64,000 nucleotides of DNA. Origin: Hyphomicrobium zavarzinii ATCC 27496. Lineage in GTDB: Bacteria > Pseudomonadota > Alphaproteobacteria > Rhizobiales > Hyphomicrobiaceae. The translations under genes were made by a program, and so were the position numbers. The notes below the pieces were generated by a model. The model worked only from the letters and a program-made list of their open reading frames with translations, searched no databases and had not been told where the DNA came from. Shown here one piece after another: positions 1-9,038 of the stretch. The stretch lies in the NCBI RefSeq assembly GCF_000383415.1, contig NZ_KB911260.1, positions 62,001 through 126,000 of the forward strand, in the 5' to 3' direction. Within the stretch, counting starts at the first letter, position 1, and each line of letters starts with the position of its first letter.

Positions 1-345
1 GCGCGGGCGCGCCGTCACGACGAGACGATCCGCAGGCTCGCGCGCCTCGACGGTATCGCGTTCGCGGAGGCTGCACCGAAGGGGGCTGCTCTCATCGTGA
101 TCGGCGAGGCGACGGTGGCCCTGCCGCTCGATGGCGTGATCGACATGAGCGCTGAGCGCAAGCGTCTCCAGAAGGAGATCGAGAAAGCCGAGGGCGATCG
201 CAACAAGGCGGCGACCTGGCTCGCGAACGAAGCGAATGTCGCCAAGTCGCCGGAGCACGTGGTCGAGCTCAATCGCGAGCGCGTCGCGGAAGCGGGCGAC
301 CGGATCCAGCGCCTCACGGCGGCGCTGAAGCGGATCGAGGGCTAG
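1..345 (+). CDS. valS: valyl-tRNA synthetase, C-terminal fragment (partial at window edge)
   Basis: The reading frame is open from base 1, so the 5' part of the gene lies outside the window. The 114 visible residues match the C-terminal tail of ValRS: a segment ending in a GEATVALPLDG strand, then DMSAERKRL and a charged helical coiled coil (KEIEKAEGD) that closes with a helix rich in Arg and Glu. In this family the tail packs on the anticodon-stem region of tRNA-Val; the catalytic HIGH and KMSKS motifs would be upstream. A strong palindrome follows the stop, separating valS from the convergent gene at 412. Confidence 0.9.
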   Translation, partial: ARARRHDETIRRLARLDGIAFAEAAPKGAALIVIGEATVALPLDGVIDMSAERKRLQKEIEKAEGDRNKAATWLANEANVAKSPEHVVELNRERVAEAGDRIQRLTAALKRIEG

Positions 346-370
346 AGGCTGATCCGGCACTCTGCATGAG

Positions 371-400
371 CCACTCTCCCCGCGAAGACGGGGAGAGTGG
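371..400. terminator. 12-bp perfect stem between convergent valS and MBL gene
   Basis: Bases 371-382 (CCACTCTCCCCG) pair perfectly with 389-400 across a six-base loop. It sits 26 bases after the valS stop and 12 bases before the stop of the minus-strand gene, where a bidirectional terminator is expected. There is no good T-run on either side. Palindromes of this CTCTCCCC/GGGGAGAG type are common between genes in Hyphomicrobiales, so it may equally be a dispersed palindromic repeat. Confidence 0.55.
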
Positions 401-411
401 ACATGGCAAGT

Positions 412-1536
412 TTACCGCTGCGTATCGGGCTCGGGGATGCGGAACGAGGCGCGGAGCCATTTCATCATGGCGGGCTCGCGTGCATCCGGGCTCACGGCGG
501 CCCGCGCACGATATTGCTCGAGCTCTCTGCCGGTCAGGGCGGCCGCGGGGCCGCGCAATTCGTGCGAGCCGGTCTCTGCTGGCGCGAACGATGCCTTGTG
601 GATCAGCGATGGTGTTTCCGCGCGGCGTTGCTTGCCGACATTGAGGACGGTGCCGGCGCCGGCATACGCGTAGCTCTCGCCGAACGTCTCGATCAAAGCC
701 GCGAAGGTCGGCTCGCCGGTGCAGTGGCCCGGCGCGATGTTGGCGATCTTCCATTTGTCGCGCAGGGAAGCCGCGATCGTGGCGATGCTCTCGTCGGGGG
801 CGTTGACGAGGTGGAAGCCGCCGAGCACGTAGTGGATCTTCGGATTGATGGCGCTCGCGGCCTCGACGATCTTCTCGATGCCGGGGTGCGAGCAGCCGAC
901 CACGAGCACGATGCCCTCGGGCGTGTCGACGGCGAGCGAGATTTCCTTGAGCTCCAGCGTGCCTTTCTGATCGGAGACGAGTGCGATCAGCCAGATGCCG
1001 GGCGCGATCTCGGTGGTCTTGTCGATGGCCTCGATATTGGCACCGTCCCAGGCTGTGCCAAACTTCAATGTCTCGTCCGGCTTGCCGTCGTAATAGCGCT
1101 GCTCGGGCGGGAGCTTGTCGTTCTTGCGATAGAAGCTCGACGGCAGCGATGAGCCATAAACGCCGAAGCCTTCCTTGGGTCCGTAGATCTTGACCTTCGG
1201 ATTGACCTTCAGAATTTCGGCCAGCCCCGCGAAATGATCCGAGTGGCGATGCGACTGGACGATGAAATCCAGGGTCGAGAAATCGACGCCCTTTGCTTTG
1301 GCATTGGCGAGAAACACCGCGGCATTGTTGCCGGTGTCAAACAGGATCTTCTTGCCCGCAATCTCGACGAGGGCCGAAAAGCCCCAGTCCTTGCGGACGC
1401 TCGCGTCCTTGCCGAATGCGTCGTAGAGCACCGTCACGCGGGCGGGGGAGGTCTCAGATTGGGCAAGTGCCGGAGCAGCCGGCACTGCTAGCAGCGCGGC
1501 GAGCGACAGGCCGCGCGCGAATTTCGATGGGGTCAT
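412..1536 (-). CDS. exported metallo-beta-lactamase-fold hydrolase
   Basis: A 374-residue protein with an N-terminal Sec signal peptide ending near ALAQ (residues 23-26). The MBL metal motif is intact: H96-x-H98-x-D100-H101 in SHRHSDH. A GCSHPG motif and later GGFH and GHC motifs complete the metal site. The arrangement resembles MBL proteins annotated as 7,8-dihydropterin-6-methyl-4-(beta-D-ribofuranosyl)aminobenzene phosphate synthase-like; the substrate cannot be read from sequence. I start at the ATG rather than the upstream TTG because GGAG lies nine bases before it. The last ~70 residues look like an extra tail beyond the MBL core. Confidence 0.82.
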   Translation of the reverse strand: MTPSKFARGLSLAALLAVPAAPALAQSETSPARVTVLYDAFGKDASVRKDWGFSALVEIAGKKILFDTGNNAAVFLANAKAKGVDFSTLDFIVQSHRHSDHFAGLAEILKVNPKVKIYGPKEGFGVYGSSLPSSFYRKNDKLPPEQRYYDGKPDETLKFGTAWDGANIEAIDKTTEIAPGIWLIALVSDQKGTLELKEISLAVDTPEGIVLVVGCSHPGIEKIVEAASAINPKIHYVLGGFHLVNAPDESIATIAASLRDKWKIANIAPGHCTGEPTFAALIETFGESYAYAGAGTVLNVGKQRRAETPSLIHKASFAPAETGSHELRGPAAALTGRELEQYRARAAVSPDAREPAMMKWLRASFRIPEPDTQR

Positions 1537-1662
1537 CGTCAAAAGCTCCGAGGCGATCGCCGACCTCGCGGATCGGCGTTCCCGCGTAGCATTTAGGAGA
1601 GGGGCCGCTAACGAACTAATCCTGGAATGTAATTCAGGACGTGCTCGTGCGCCGAGGAGACC

Positions 1663-2268
1663 TCATACCGGATCTGCCGCGACCGGAACGGCGGCGTTCT
1701 GGACCGTGCGGAGGCGCAGCTCCGTGAGCTTCCATTCGAGGCCCCGGAGCTGCAACAGTCCGATGTAATGGCGGGTCGGATCGTTGCGGTCGGCCATCTC
1801 GATCTCGAACTCGGTCGGTGAGTGGAATTCGGCGCGCTTGATGCGCGACCAGAACCCCTTGAGGCGCTCATGCCAGGGGAGAGCCGCCACCGCGGCCGCG
1901 TCGCCCGAGATGTTTTCGCGGTAGAACTGGCGCGCTCCGAAGAGCTGCGGCAGGCCTTCGGGCGTCACGTAGCTCCGGATCATGCTGTCGATGGCGCTGC
2001 GGCTCAGGCTGTTCTTTATGCGCGCCCAGAGGCCAGGCTTGGCGGGCTCCGTGCCGGACGTGGCGACGGCCGTGGGTCCGATGGCGTATTCGGTGAGGGA
2101 TGCCCGCAGCGTTTCGCGCACCGTCGGCCATTCGATCTTGGCTTCGAGATAGGCGGCATCGCCGGTTCGCATGGCCTCACGGATGCTCCAGGCCGTCACG
2201 AACGGCGAGGCGACGTAGGCGAGTGCCGGGAGGAGAAGGGCGAGGGCTGCGATCAGGAGCTTCTTCAT
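1663..2268 (-). CDS. DUF2939 family membrane-anchored protein
   Basis: The chosen ATG gives 201 residues beginning with MKKLL, a Lys-rich start followed by a hydrophobic stretch (residues 4-20) that is a signal anchor or signal peptide. The next segment (YVASPFVTAWSIREAMRTGD, then a pair of fatty/charged helices with WPTVRETLRASL) is typical of DUF2939 proteins. Their function is unknown. The longer ORF upstream adds only unconvincing low-quality sequence. It is probably envelope-associated, with the C-terminal domain facing the periplasm. Confidence 0.7.
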   Translation of the reverse strand: MKKLLIAALALLLPALAYVASPFVTAWSIREAMRTGDAAYLEAKIEWPTVRETLRASLTEYAIGPTAVATSGTEPAKPGLWARIKNSLSRSAIDSMIRSYVTPEGLPQLFGARQFYRENISGDAAAVAALPWHERLKGFWSRIKRAEFHSPTEFEIEMADRNDPTRHYIGLLQLRGLEWKLTELRLRTVQNAAVPVAADPV

Positions 2269-2909
2269 CGGGCGTCCCAAGGGCCGTTGTCGATTCCCGC
2301 GACGGAGCGGCCGAATACCGTTCACCATATAACCGACGATTGGGGCCGCGTTCGGGCCCGGTTGCGTCATTTCCAGGTGGGAAGTGTGCCGTTTCCCCCC
2401 CCGTTTCAAGGATGATGCCTGTCTCAGCCCTTTGAAAGGGATTGCTTTTCACGAATTGCGGCAAGGTTGCCAAAGAGTGGCGGATTGTTCCGCACTCAGT
2501 CGCGAGACGGCCCAAGTCGGGTCAATGAACGGCCAATGAACGGCCGGGATCGGGTGCTAGACCAAAAGCTGCCGATGGTTAGGAACGGCGTTAACTGTGA
2601 TCCGAATGACACGCCTGACGTATAGTCCTGAAATTGGAGGTCTCCATAGGGCGCTGTTGCCGCAACGCAACGAAATACGAGGGGACGTGCCTCGTTTGGG
2701 CCACAAATAAGAGCGACCACTTGCAGCAGAGAACGGGAGCTGCGGGGGCTTCAGGTTCGGAAGTGGCGGGGCGTCCAATTTCGCGGACGCGGATACCGTC
2801 CCCTTTTTCCGAAGCGGCCTTTTGGAAGATCAACAGTTCCTGCTCTCGGCTGGCGACAGCGCGCGTGCGTTGCGCTCGTGGGAGTTTCAGAGCGATTGGA
2901 CTTGAGTTG
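2269..2909. other. intergenic region without a supported gene
   Basis: This stretch lies between the divergently oriented DUF2939 gene and the ilvD relic. Several short overlapping ORFs occur on both strands, but none has a recognisable domain, signal peptide or ribosome-binding site. It presumably holds the promoter of the DUF2939 gene and perhaps remains of whatever event left the ilvD fragment. Confidence 0.4.
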
Positions 2910-3150
2910 ATGGACGCGAGGACGTTCGACAAGTCGAAGTTGCCGAGCAGGCATGTAGCGGATGAGCCGTCGCGGGTTCCGTACCGTTCGCACTCCTATG
3001 CCCCGGGTCTCGCCGAGACCGAGATCAGCCAGCCGTTCGCCGGCATCGTGTCGCGCGGGCAGGCAGCGGCGCCCTGCGACATCGCTCTCAAGCGCCAGTG
3101 GCAGCCGGCCAAGGCCAAGCGGCGGATTAACACGTGGAAGGCTTCGCCGA
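2910..3150 (+). pseudogene. N-terminal relic of dihydroxy-acid dehydratase (ilvD)
   Basis: From the ATG at 2910 the frame reads MDARTFDKSK, LPSRHV, EPSRVPYRS, then EISQPFAGIV, AAPCDIAL and KRQ. This follows the first ~70 residues of IlvD (consensus MDAR...LPSRHVTEGPSRAPHRS...QPFVGV...AAPCNIALMRQ) in order and spacing. Similarity fades after about residue 70-80, although the frame stays open to 3266 and overlaps the start of the next gene. The conserved Cys-Trp-Asn-Glu block before AAPC is lost (it reads RGQA), and the rest of the enzyme, including the iron-sulfur and catalytic segments, is absent. It cannot be an active dehydratase. I infer a truncated, decaying copy; an expressed short peptide is possible but less likely. 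Confidence 0.72.
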
Positions 3151-3252
3151 ACTCATACCAGAGCGGAGCCATCAAAAAATTTGCAGTTCAGGTGGGGCAG
3201 GCTCCTGACGGGGCCGAGACCCATGCAGGCGGGAAAGCGGAAATTGTTTGCT

Positions 3253-4281
3253 ATGCGGACATCTAGGCTGGTTCTCGGGTTTGTGTTGATCGCGTTCGCG
3301 CCCGCCTGGGCGCTGGCGCAGGCGCCGACGTTCAGCTCGCCGCGCGAAGCGCTGCGACAGGGTGTAAGCGCCTACCAGGGCGGCTATTACGAGCTTGCCA
3401 TGCCTCCGCTCGAGTACGCGGCGGCGCAGGGTGAGTTCATGGCGAGCTACTACCTGGCCAAGATCTATCAGGACAATACCGGACCGCACACCGATCATGC
3501 CAAGGCCTACGCACTTTTCGAGAAAATCGCCGACGAGCATCTCGACGCCGATCCCGACGATCCGCGCGCGCAGTATGTGGGCAAGGCGCTGACCGCGCTT
3601 GCCGGATATGTGCTGCGCGGGCTGCCTGAGATCGGGCTCGCGCCCGATCCCGAGCGCGCGGTGTTCTATCTCAAGAACGCCTCCACCACCTTCAATGACG
3701 AGGATGCGCAGTTCGAGCTCGCCAAGCTCCAGCTCAAGGGCGAGGGCGTCGAGACCAACGTGCCGCTCGGGCGTCACTGGCTTTCGGTGCTGAGTCAGAA
3801 TGGGCATGCGGGCGCGCAGGCGTTCTTCGCGGACCTTTTGTGGCGCGGCAAGCATATGGAGCCCGATCCGGCACGCGCGCTCGCGCTGATCGCGGTGGCC
3901 GTCGACAACGCGTCGCCGCAGGATGCGATGTGGATCGAGGATATCTATCAGAACATCTTCTGCGGCGCGGCCGAGGGCACGCGGCGGCAGGCAACCGGCA
4001 TCGTGGCCCAGTGGGGCAACCGCTATGGCCGCAAGCCGACGGAGCAGCGTGATCGCAGCGGGCTCGCGCAGCTCGCGGTGGGGCCCGTCCGCACCTGCAA
4101 GAACGGCGAGCCCGTCGACGTGATAGCCCCGCGTGCGGAATTGGCCACCACGCCGCGGCTGCCTGCGGCGCGCACGTTCAACTATGGCACCATGAGCGGC
4201 GAGCCGCCGAAGCTGCAGGATGTGACTACGCCTCTGGCCACCAATCCGGCTCCGGCCGCTCCGGCGGGCTACACGCGCTAA
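3253..4281 (+). CDS. exoR: ExoR-like Sel1-repeat periplasmic protein
   Basis: The 342-residue product starts with a Sec signal peptide (MRTSRLVLGF...ALAQ). It carries several Sel1-like repeats, recognisable in blocks such as PLEYAAAQGEF, AQFELAKLQLKGEGV and GAQAFFADLLWRGK. Repeat content, insert lengths and the PDPERAVFYLKNAS segment line up with rhizobial ExoR, the periplasmic negative regulator of the ExoS-ChvI two-component system controlling exopolysaccharide and motility. The position beside xthA, erpA and dgt is also consistent with exoR. The C-terminal ~70 residues are extra relative to the S. meliloti protein (about 270 residues). An alternative ATG at 3223 would add ten residues before the signal peptide. 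Confidence 0.72.
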   Translation: MRTSRLVLGFVLIAFAPAWALAQAPTFSSPREALRQGVSAYQGGYYELAMPPLEYAAAQGEFMASYYLAKIYQDNTGPHTDHAKAYALFEKIADEHLDADPDDPRAQYVGKALTALAGYVLRGLPEIGLAPDPERAVFYLKNASTTFNDEDAQFELAKLQLKGEGVETNVPLGRHWLSVLSQNGHAGAQAFFADLLWRGKHMEPDPARALALIAVAVDNASPQDAMWIEDIYQNIFCGAAEGTRRQATGIVAQWGNRYGRKPTEQRDRSGLAQLAVGPVRTCKNGEPVDVIAPRAELATTPRLPAARTFNYGTMSGEPPKLQDVTTPLATNPAPAAPAGYTR

Positions 4282-4357
4282 TTTTCAGGATCTTCCAGGA
4301 TGCGAGCCGATGCTGCTCGCATCTTTCTCGTTTCTCGCGATCCCTGCAGGTGTCAGC

Positions 4358-5137
4358 TTAAGCGAAGGTGGACCAGACCGGCGCGTGATCGGAAGGTTTT
4401 TCCCAGCCGCGCGTGAAACGATCGATACCGCACGAGACCAGCCGATCGGCAGCCTGCGGCGAGAGCAGATGATGGTCGATGCGGATGCCGTCGTCCTTCT
4501 GCCAGGCGCCCGCCTGATAATCCCAGAACGTATAGAGGCCCGGCTCGGGGTGGCAGGCGCGGATGGCGTCCAGGAAGCCGAGGTTCTCGAGCCGTCTGAA
4601 GGCGCTTCTGCTTTCGGGCTGGAACAGGGCATCGTTGACCCAGGCTGAGGGACGTTTGGCGTCCATCGGCTCCGGGATCACGTTGTAGTCTCCGGTGAGC
4701 ACCACGGGCATCTCGGATTCGAGAAGCGTGCGGGCGTGGGCTTCGAGGCGGGCCATCCAGGCGAGCTTGTAGGAGAACTTTTCTGTGCCGATGGGATTGC
4801 CATTCGGCAGATAGATCGAAGCCACGCGCACCGAGAGGGAGCCCGCCGTGACGGTGGCCTCGATGAAGCGGGATTGGGCGTCCGCCTCATCGCCGGGCAG
4901 CCCGCGGCTCACGTCCTCCAGCGGATGGAGCGAGAGAATCGCCACGCCGTTGAAGCCCTTCTGGCCATGGGTGGCCACCTGATAGCCCGCGTCCGTGAAG
5001 GCTTCGAGCGGGAAGCCTTCGTCCACGGATTTGATTTCCTGCAGACACAACACATCCGGCTTCGTTTCGCGGATATACGTCAGCGCATTGTCGATGCGCG
5101 CCTTGATGCCGTTGATGTTCCAGGTGGTGATTTTCAT
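4358..5137 (-). CDS. xth: exodeoxyribonuclease III
   Basis: A 259-residue protein of the exonuclease-endonuclease-phosphatase fold. It opens with MKITTWNINGIKAR and contains LCLQEIK (metal-binding Glu), a GDYNVIP motif with the catalytic Asp and Asn, and a terminal SDHAPVW with the Asp-His pair. The length is normal for ExoIII/XthA. The enzyme is an AP endonuclease and 3' phosphodiesterase in base excision repair. It lies downstream of erpA on the same strand with 42 bases between, so co-transcription is possible. Confidence 0.95.
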   Translation of the reverse strand: MKITTWNINGIKARIDNALTYIRETKPDVLCLQEIKSVDEGFPLEAFTDAGYQVATHGQKGFNGVAILSLHPLEDVSRGLPGDEADAQSRFIEATVTAGSLSVRVASIYLPNGNPIGTEKFSYKLAWMARLEAHARTLLESEMPVVLTGDYNVIPEPMDAKRPSAWVNDALFQPESRSAFRRLENLGFLDAIRACHPEPGLYTFWDYQAGAWQKDDGIRIDHHLLSPQAADRLVSCGIDRFTRGWEKPSDHAPVWSTFA

Positions 5138-5179
5138 TGGCTCGGCGGGCAGGAGTGGGGAGTAGACAGGCAGTAGGGC

Positions 5180-5509
5180 TCAGAGGGAGAAGCTCGTGCC
5201 GCAGCCGCACGAGGCGGTGGCGTTCGGGTTCTGGATCTTGAAGGAGGCGCCGATCAGATCGTCCACGAAGTCGATCTCGGCGCCCGCCAGATACTCCAGC
5301 GACACGGGATCGATCAGCACCTTGGCGGTGCTCTTCTCGACCACCACATCGTCGCTCGCCGCGGTGTCCACCAGGTCGAACTTGTACTGGAAGCCCGAGC
5401 AGCCGCCGCCTTCCACCGAAATGCGGAGCATGGTGTTGGCTGGCTCTTCGGCCACGATTTCCTCGATGCGGCGCGCGGCGCGGTCTGTCAGTGTCACGGT
5501 GTGCGTCAT
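5180..5509 (-). CDS. erpA: iron-sulfur cluster insertion protein ErpA (A-type carrier)
   Basis: A 109-residue A-type carrier of the HesB/IscA fold. The three cluster-binding cysteines are present: C37 in EGGGCSGFQY, and C101 and C103 in the C-terminal CGCGTSF. A-type carriers hand [2Fe-2S] or [4Fe-4S] clusters to apo-enzymes. The start at MTHTVTLT is preferred because GAGG lies nine bases upstream; the longer TTG-initiated ORF would add an unrelated extension. It is divergent from dgt, with about 150 bases between that must hold both promoters. IscA and ErpA cannot be told apart with certainty from sequence alone. Confidence 0.88.
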   Translation of the reverse strand: MTHTVTLTDRAARRIEEIVAEEPANTMLRISVEGGGCSGFQYKFDLVDTAASDDVVVEKSTAKVLIDPVSLEYLAGAEIDFVDDLIGASFKIQNPNATASCGCGTSFSL

Positions 5510-5661
5510 TCTCGCCATCCTCGGAGGCGCATGCGCGGGCTTTTCCAGCGGGTGCCCTCGCGTGTAAATCCATGAGAAAGATAGTAATCGACCGATGTAA
5601 GTCAAATGGCTTGCACGGGCCCCAAGCGCTATTAACGGGCCTCTGGTGTTTCTGGATCAGC

Positions 5662-6897
5662 ATGGGCAAGGCGATACAAGACGCAGCAGCGAGCAAATCC
5701 GGGTACGGCGAGGCGCTGCGGCCGGGCGAGCGCTCTCCTGCTTGCTATGCGGCGGGTGCGATTCCCTCCCGGGGCAGAAGATTCCAGGAGCCGGAATGTC
5801 CGACGCGCAGTCCGTTTCAGCGCGACCGCGACCGCATTCTGCATTCGACCGCGTTCCGGCGGCTCATCCATAAGACGCAGGTGTTCGTCTATCACGAGGG
5901 CGATCACTACCGGACCCGCCTCACCCACAGCCTCGAAGTGGCGCAGATCGCGCGCACCATGTCGCGGCAACTCAGGCTCGACGAGGACCTGGCCGAGGCT
6001 CTGGCGCTGGCGCACGACCTCGGGCATCCGCCGTTCGGACATGCGGGGGAACGGGCGCTGGACGAGGTGATGGAGGCCTACGGCGGCTTCGACCACAACG
6101 CGCAGAGCCTGCGTGTGGTGATGGCGCTGGAGCGGAAGTATCTCGCGTTCGACGGCCTCAATCTCACGTGGGAATCGCTCGAAGGGCTCGCCAAGCACAA
6201 TGGGCCCATCACGGGCGACGATCATGGTCCGGTGCGTAAGGTGATCCGCGATCTCGAAGCGTGGCAGAGCCTCGAGCCCGAGCGCTGGGCCTCCGGTGAG
6301 GCGCAGGCGGCGGCGCTGTCGGACGACATCGCCTACGTGAGCCATGACATCGACGATGGGCTCCGGGCCGGGCTCATCACGCTCGAAGACCTTGCGGGGG
6401 CGCCGCTTGCCGGCGAGATCGTCGCGGGGCTTCCGGCGCCGGTGCGTCCGGGGGACCGGGGGCGCCTCACCTACGAGGTGACGCGGCGGATGATCACGCG
6501 CCTCATCCAGGACGTGGTGCAGGAGAGCCGGGTGCGGCTGGCCGCCCTCGATCCTCAGTCTCCGGCGGACCTGCGCGGCGCGCCGGCGGCGACCGTCTCC
6601 TTCTCGGCCGGGATGACGGCGGACATCAGGAAGCTCAAGGACTTCCTGATGCAGCGCGTCTATCGCAGCCAGCGCGTGATGCACGTGATGGACGAGGCGG
6701 AAGCGGTGGTGGCGGCGCTGTTCGGCCGCTATTTCGAGGATGCCTCCGCCCTTCCGGACTCCTGGCGGGCGGCGCAACAGGGCCTGTCCGAGCGTGCGCG
6801 GGCGCGCGTGATTGCCGATTTCGTGGCCGGAATGACTGACCGCTATGCCATAGACCAGCACCGGCACCTGTTTGACGCGACGCCGGAATTGCGATAG
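5662..6897 (+). CDS. dgt: deoxyguanosinetriphosphate triphosphohydrolase-like protein
   Basis: A 411-residue HD-domain protein of the type 2 dGTPase-like subfamily. The N-terminal region has the DRDRILHSTAFRRL signature and RTRLTHSLEV with the first metal histidine. The HD pair is in ALAHDLGHPPFGH, and a distal Asp lies in SDDIAYVSHDIDDG. Members hydrolyse dNTPs to the deoxynucleoside and triphosphate; the in vivo substrate here is not determined. Start ATG 5662 gives the usual length, while the longer ORF would run back through the erpA promoter region. It lies 91 bases upstream of argS in the same orientation. Confidence 0.92.
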   Translation: MGKAIQDAAASKSGYGEALRPGERSPACYAAGAIPSRGRRFQEPECPTRSPFQRDRDRILHSTAFRRLIHKTQVFVYHEGDHYRTRLTHSLEVAQIARTMSRQLRLDEDLAEALALAHDLGHPPFGHAGERALDEVMEAYGGFDHNAQSLRVVMALERKYLAFDGLNLTWESLEGLAKHNGPITGDDHGPVRKVIRDLEAWQSLEPERWASGEAQAAALSDDIAYVSHDIDDGLRAGLITLEDLAGAPLAGEIVAGLPAPVRPGDRGRLTYEVTRRMITRLIQDVVQESRVRLAALDPQSPADLRGAPAATVSFSAGMTADIRKLKDFLMQRVYRSQRVMHVMDEAEAVVAALFGRYFEDASALPDSWRAAQQGLSERARARVIADFVAGMTDRYAIDQHRHLFDATPELR

Positions 6898-6988
6898 CGG
6901 GGCCGGTAATTCCGCGCATTAGGCGATGCAGAGGCGCTCTATCCCAAAGGGGTAGCGGGGCAGCCGCCACTTCCAGGGACTGAGCTTC

Positions 6989-8803
6989 ATGAACGTGTTC
7001 GCAGAGGTCGAGGGCAAGGTTCTCGATGCACTGGCAGGCCTCCAGAAGGCGGGGGCGCTGCCCGAGGGTCTGGATTTCAGCGCCGTCGCCGTGGAGCAGC
7101 CGCGCGATCCTTCGCATGGCGATCTCGCCTGCAATGCCGCGATGGTGCTCGCTAAGGCCGCCAAGGCGAAGCCGCGCGACATTGCCGACAAGCTGGCCGC
7201 CGCGCTCACGGCCGATCCGGATGTCGCGTCTGCCGAGGTAGCGGGGCCGGGCTTCCTCAATCTCAGACTGCACCCGCAATTCTGGCATGGCGTGGTGAAG
7301 GCCATCATCGACCAGGGAGCCCGCTTCGGCGCCTCCAACGTGGGGCAGGGGGCGAAGACCAACGTCGAATATGTCTCGGCCAATCCCACAGGCCCCATGC
7401 ACGTCGGCCATTGCCGCGGCGCGGTGTTTGGGGATGCGCTTGCAAACCTCCTCGCGTTCGCCGGTTACGACGTGACGCGGGAGTATTACATCAACGATGC
7501 AGGCGGGCAGGTGGACGTGCTCGCGCGGTCGGTGTTTCTGCGCTACCGCGAGGCGTTGGGCGAGGAGATCGGCGAGATCCCCGCGGGCCTCTATCCGGGC
7601 GAGTATCTGAAGCCCGTCGGCGCGGCTCTGGCGAAGGAGCATGGTTCTTCGCTTGTCAACATGCCCGAGGAACGGTGGCTGCCGCTCGTGCGCACGTTCG
7701 CGATCGAGCAGATCATGCCGATGATCAAGGACGATCTCGCGGCCCTCAACATCAAGCACGACATCTTCTTCTCCGAAGCCTCTCTCACCAAGGGCAGCGA
7801 GGACAAGGTGCAGGCGGCGGTGGCCGAGCTGCGCAAGAAGGGGCTGATCTACGAAGGGCGGCTGGAGAAACCGAAGGGGCACGACGACGAGGAGTGGGAG
7901 GACCGCGAGCAGACGCTGTTCCGCTCCACCGCGTTCGGAGACGAAGCCGATCGCGCGCTGATGAAGGCGGACGGCACGTATACCTACTTCGCGGGTGACG
8001 TCGCTTATCACTACGACAAGCTCACGCGCGGCTTCCGGCATCTGATCAACGTGTTCGGCGCCGATCACATCGGCTACATCCCGCGCATGCTGGCGACGGT
8101 CGCGGCCTTCGCGGACGGGACGGTCGAGCGCGACGCCAAGGGCAAGCTCAAGCACTGGCACACCACGGGCGGCACGGCCGATCTCGACATCAAGGTCGTG
8201 AACCTCGTGAAGCTGTTCAAGAACGGCGAGCCCTACAAGATGTCGAAGCGGGCGGGCACGTTCGTCACCTTGCGCGACGTGGTGGACGAGGTGGGCCGCG
8301 ATCCGGTGCGCTTCATGATGCTCTACCGGAAAGAGCTCGAGCAACTCGACTTCGACTTCGCGAAGGTAACCGAGCAGTCGAAGGACAATCCGGTCTTCTA
8401 CGTGCAATATGCTCATGCGCGCGCGGCGTCCGTGCTGCGCAACGCGCGGGAAGCGTTCCCGGATCTCGTGTTCGCCGACGGCGGAACGGTGGTGGCGAAC
8501 CTCGATCTGCTGACGGATGCCGGCGAGTTGGATCTGATCCGGAAAGCGGCCTTCTATCCAAGCCTCATCGCGGGGGCGGCCAAGGCCCATGAGCCGCATC
8601 GAGTGGCATTCTATCTCTATGATTTGGCTTCCGCTTTTCACGGCCACTGGACGCGAGGCAATGATTTGCCACAATTGCGAGTTATCCAGGCCGGTGATCG
8701 CGCGCTGACTGCGGCCCGGTGCGCGCTCGTTGCGTCGCTGCAGCACGTGTTATCCTCTGGTCTCTCGGTGCTCGGTGTCGGAGCCCCGGAGGCAATGCGC
8801 TAG
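6989..8803 (+). CDS. argS: arginyl-tRNA synthetase
   Basis: A 604-residue class I aminoacyl-tRNA synthetase. The HIGH-type motif is HVGH at residues 138-141 within [14 protein letters not shown], the hallmark of ArgRS. KMSK is at 417-420, followed by RAGTFV. The N-terminal ~90 residues form the tRNA D-loop recognition domain, and the C-terminal helical anticodon-binding domain includes [13 protein letters not shown]. Length is a little above the E. coli enzyme, as is usual in alphaproteobacteria. The neighbours dgt and the SPOR gene reproduce the standard order of this lineage. Confidence 0.97.
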   Translation: MNVFAEVEGKVLDALAGLQKAGALPEGLDFSAVAVEQPRDPSHGDLACNAAMVLAKAAKAKPRDIADKLAAALTADPDVASAEVAGPGFLNLRLHPQFWHGVVKAIIDQGARFGASNVGQGAKTNVEYVSANPTGPMHVGHCRGAVFGDALANLLAFAGYDVTREYYINDAGGQVDVLARSVFLRYREALGEEIGEIPAGLYPGEYLKPVGAALAKEHGSSLVNMPEERWLPLVRTFAIEQIMPMIKDDLAALNIKHDIFFSEASLTKGSEDKVQAAVAELRKKGLIYEGRLEKPKGHDDEEWEDREQTLFRSTAFGDEADRALMKADGTYTYFAGDVAYHYDKLTRGFRHLINVFGADHIGYIPRMLATVAAFADGTVERDAKGKLKHWHTTGGTADLDIKVVNLVKLFKNGEPYKMSKRAGTFVTLRDVVDEVGRDPVRFMMLYRKELEQLDFDFAKVTEQSKDNPVFYVQYAHARAASVLRNAREAFPDLVFADGGTVVANLDLLTDAGELDLIRKAAFYPSLIAGAAKAHEPHRVAFYLYDLASAFHGHWTRGNDLPQLRVIQAGDRALTAARCALVASLQHVLSSGLSVLGVGAPEAMR

Positions 8804-9038
8804 AGTCCTGATTCGGAGGCTCTATCCGGCGCAAGGATCACGCGGGCCGAACCGGGGTTCCCAGACTGAGCCTGTGGGGCTCATGGGGATTACGGGCTAG
8901 GGGGACCATCTTGCGGCGAGTGGGGTACGGAATTGCGTTGGCTGGGGTGTTCAGCCGACGGTACAGTTCCGCCGACAGGACATTTGCCCAGGGCGCAGAG
9001 AACGCGTGCTCGGGGTGTGCGACGAGGGGTTCCGAGAG

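Noticed and set aside
2634-2909. N-terminal 92 codons of the open frame leading into the ilvD relic
   Set aside because: No similarity to IlvD or any family; the homology starts exactly at the ATG at 2910.
6635-8746. 703-codon minus-strand ORF
   Set aside because: Antisense to argS, whose motifs are complete.
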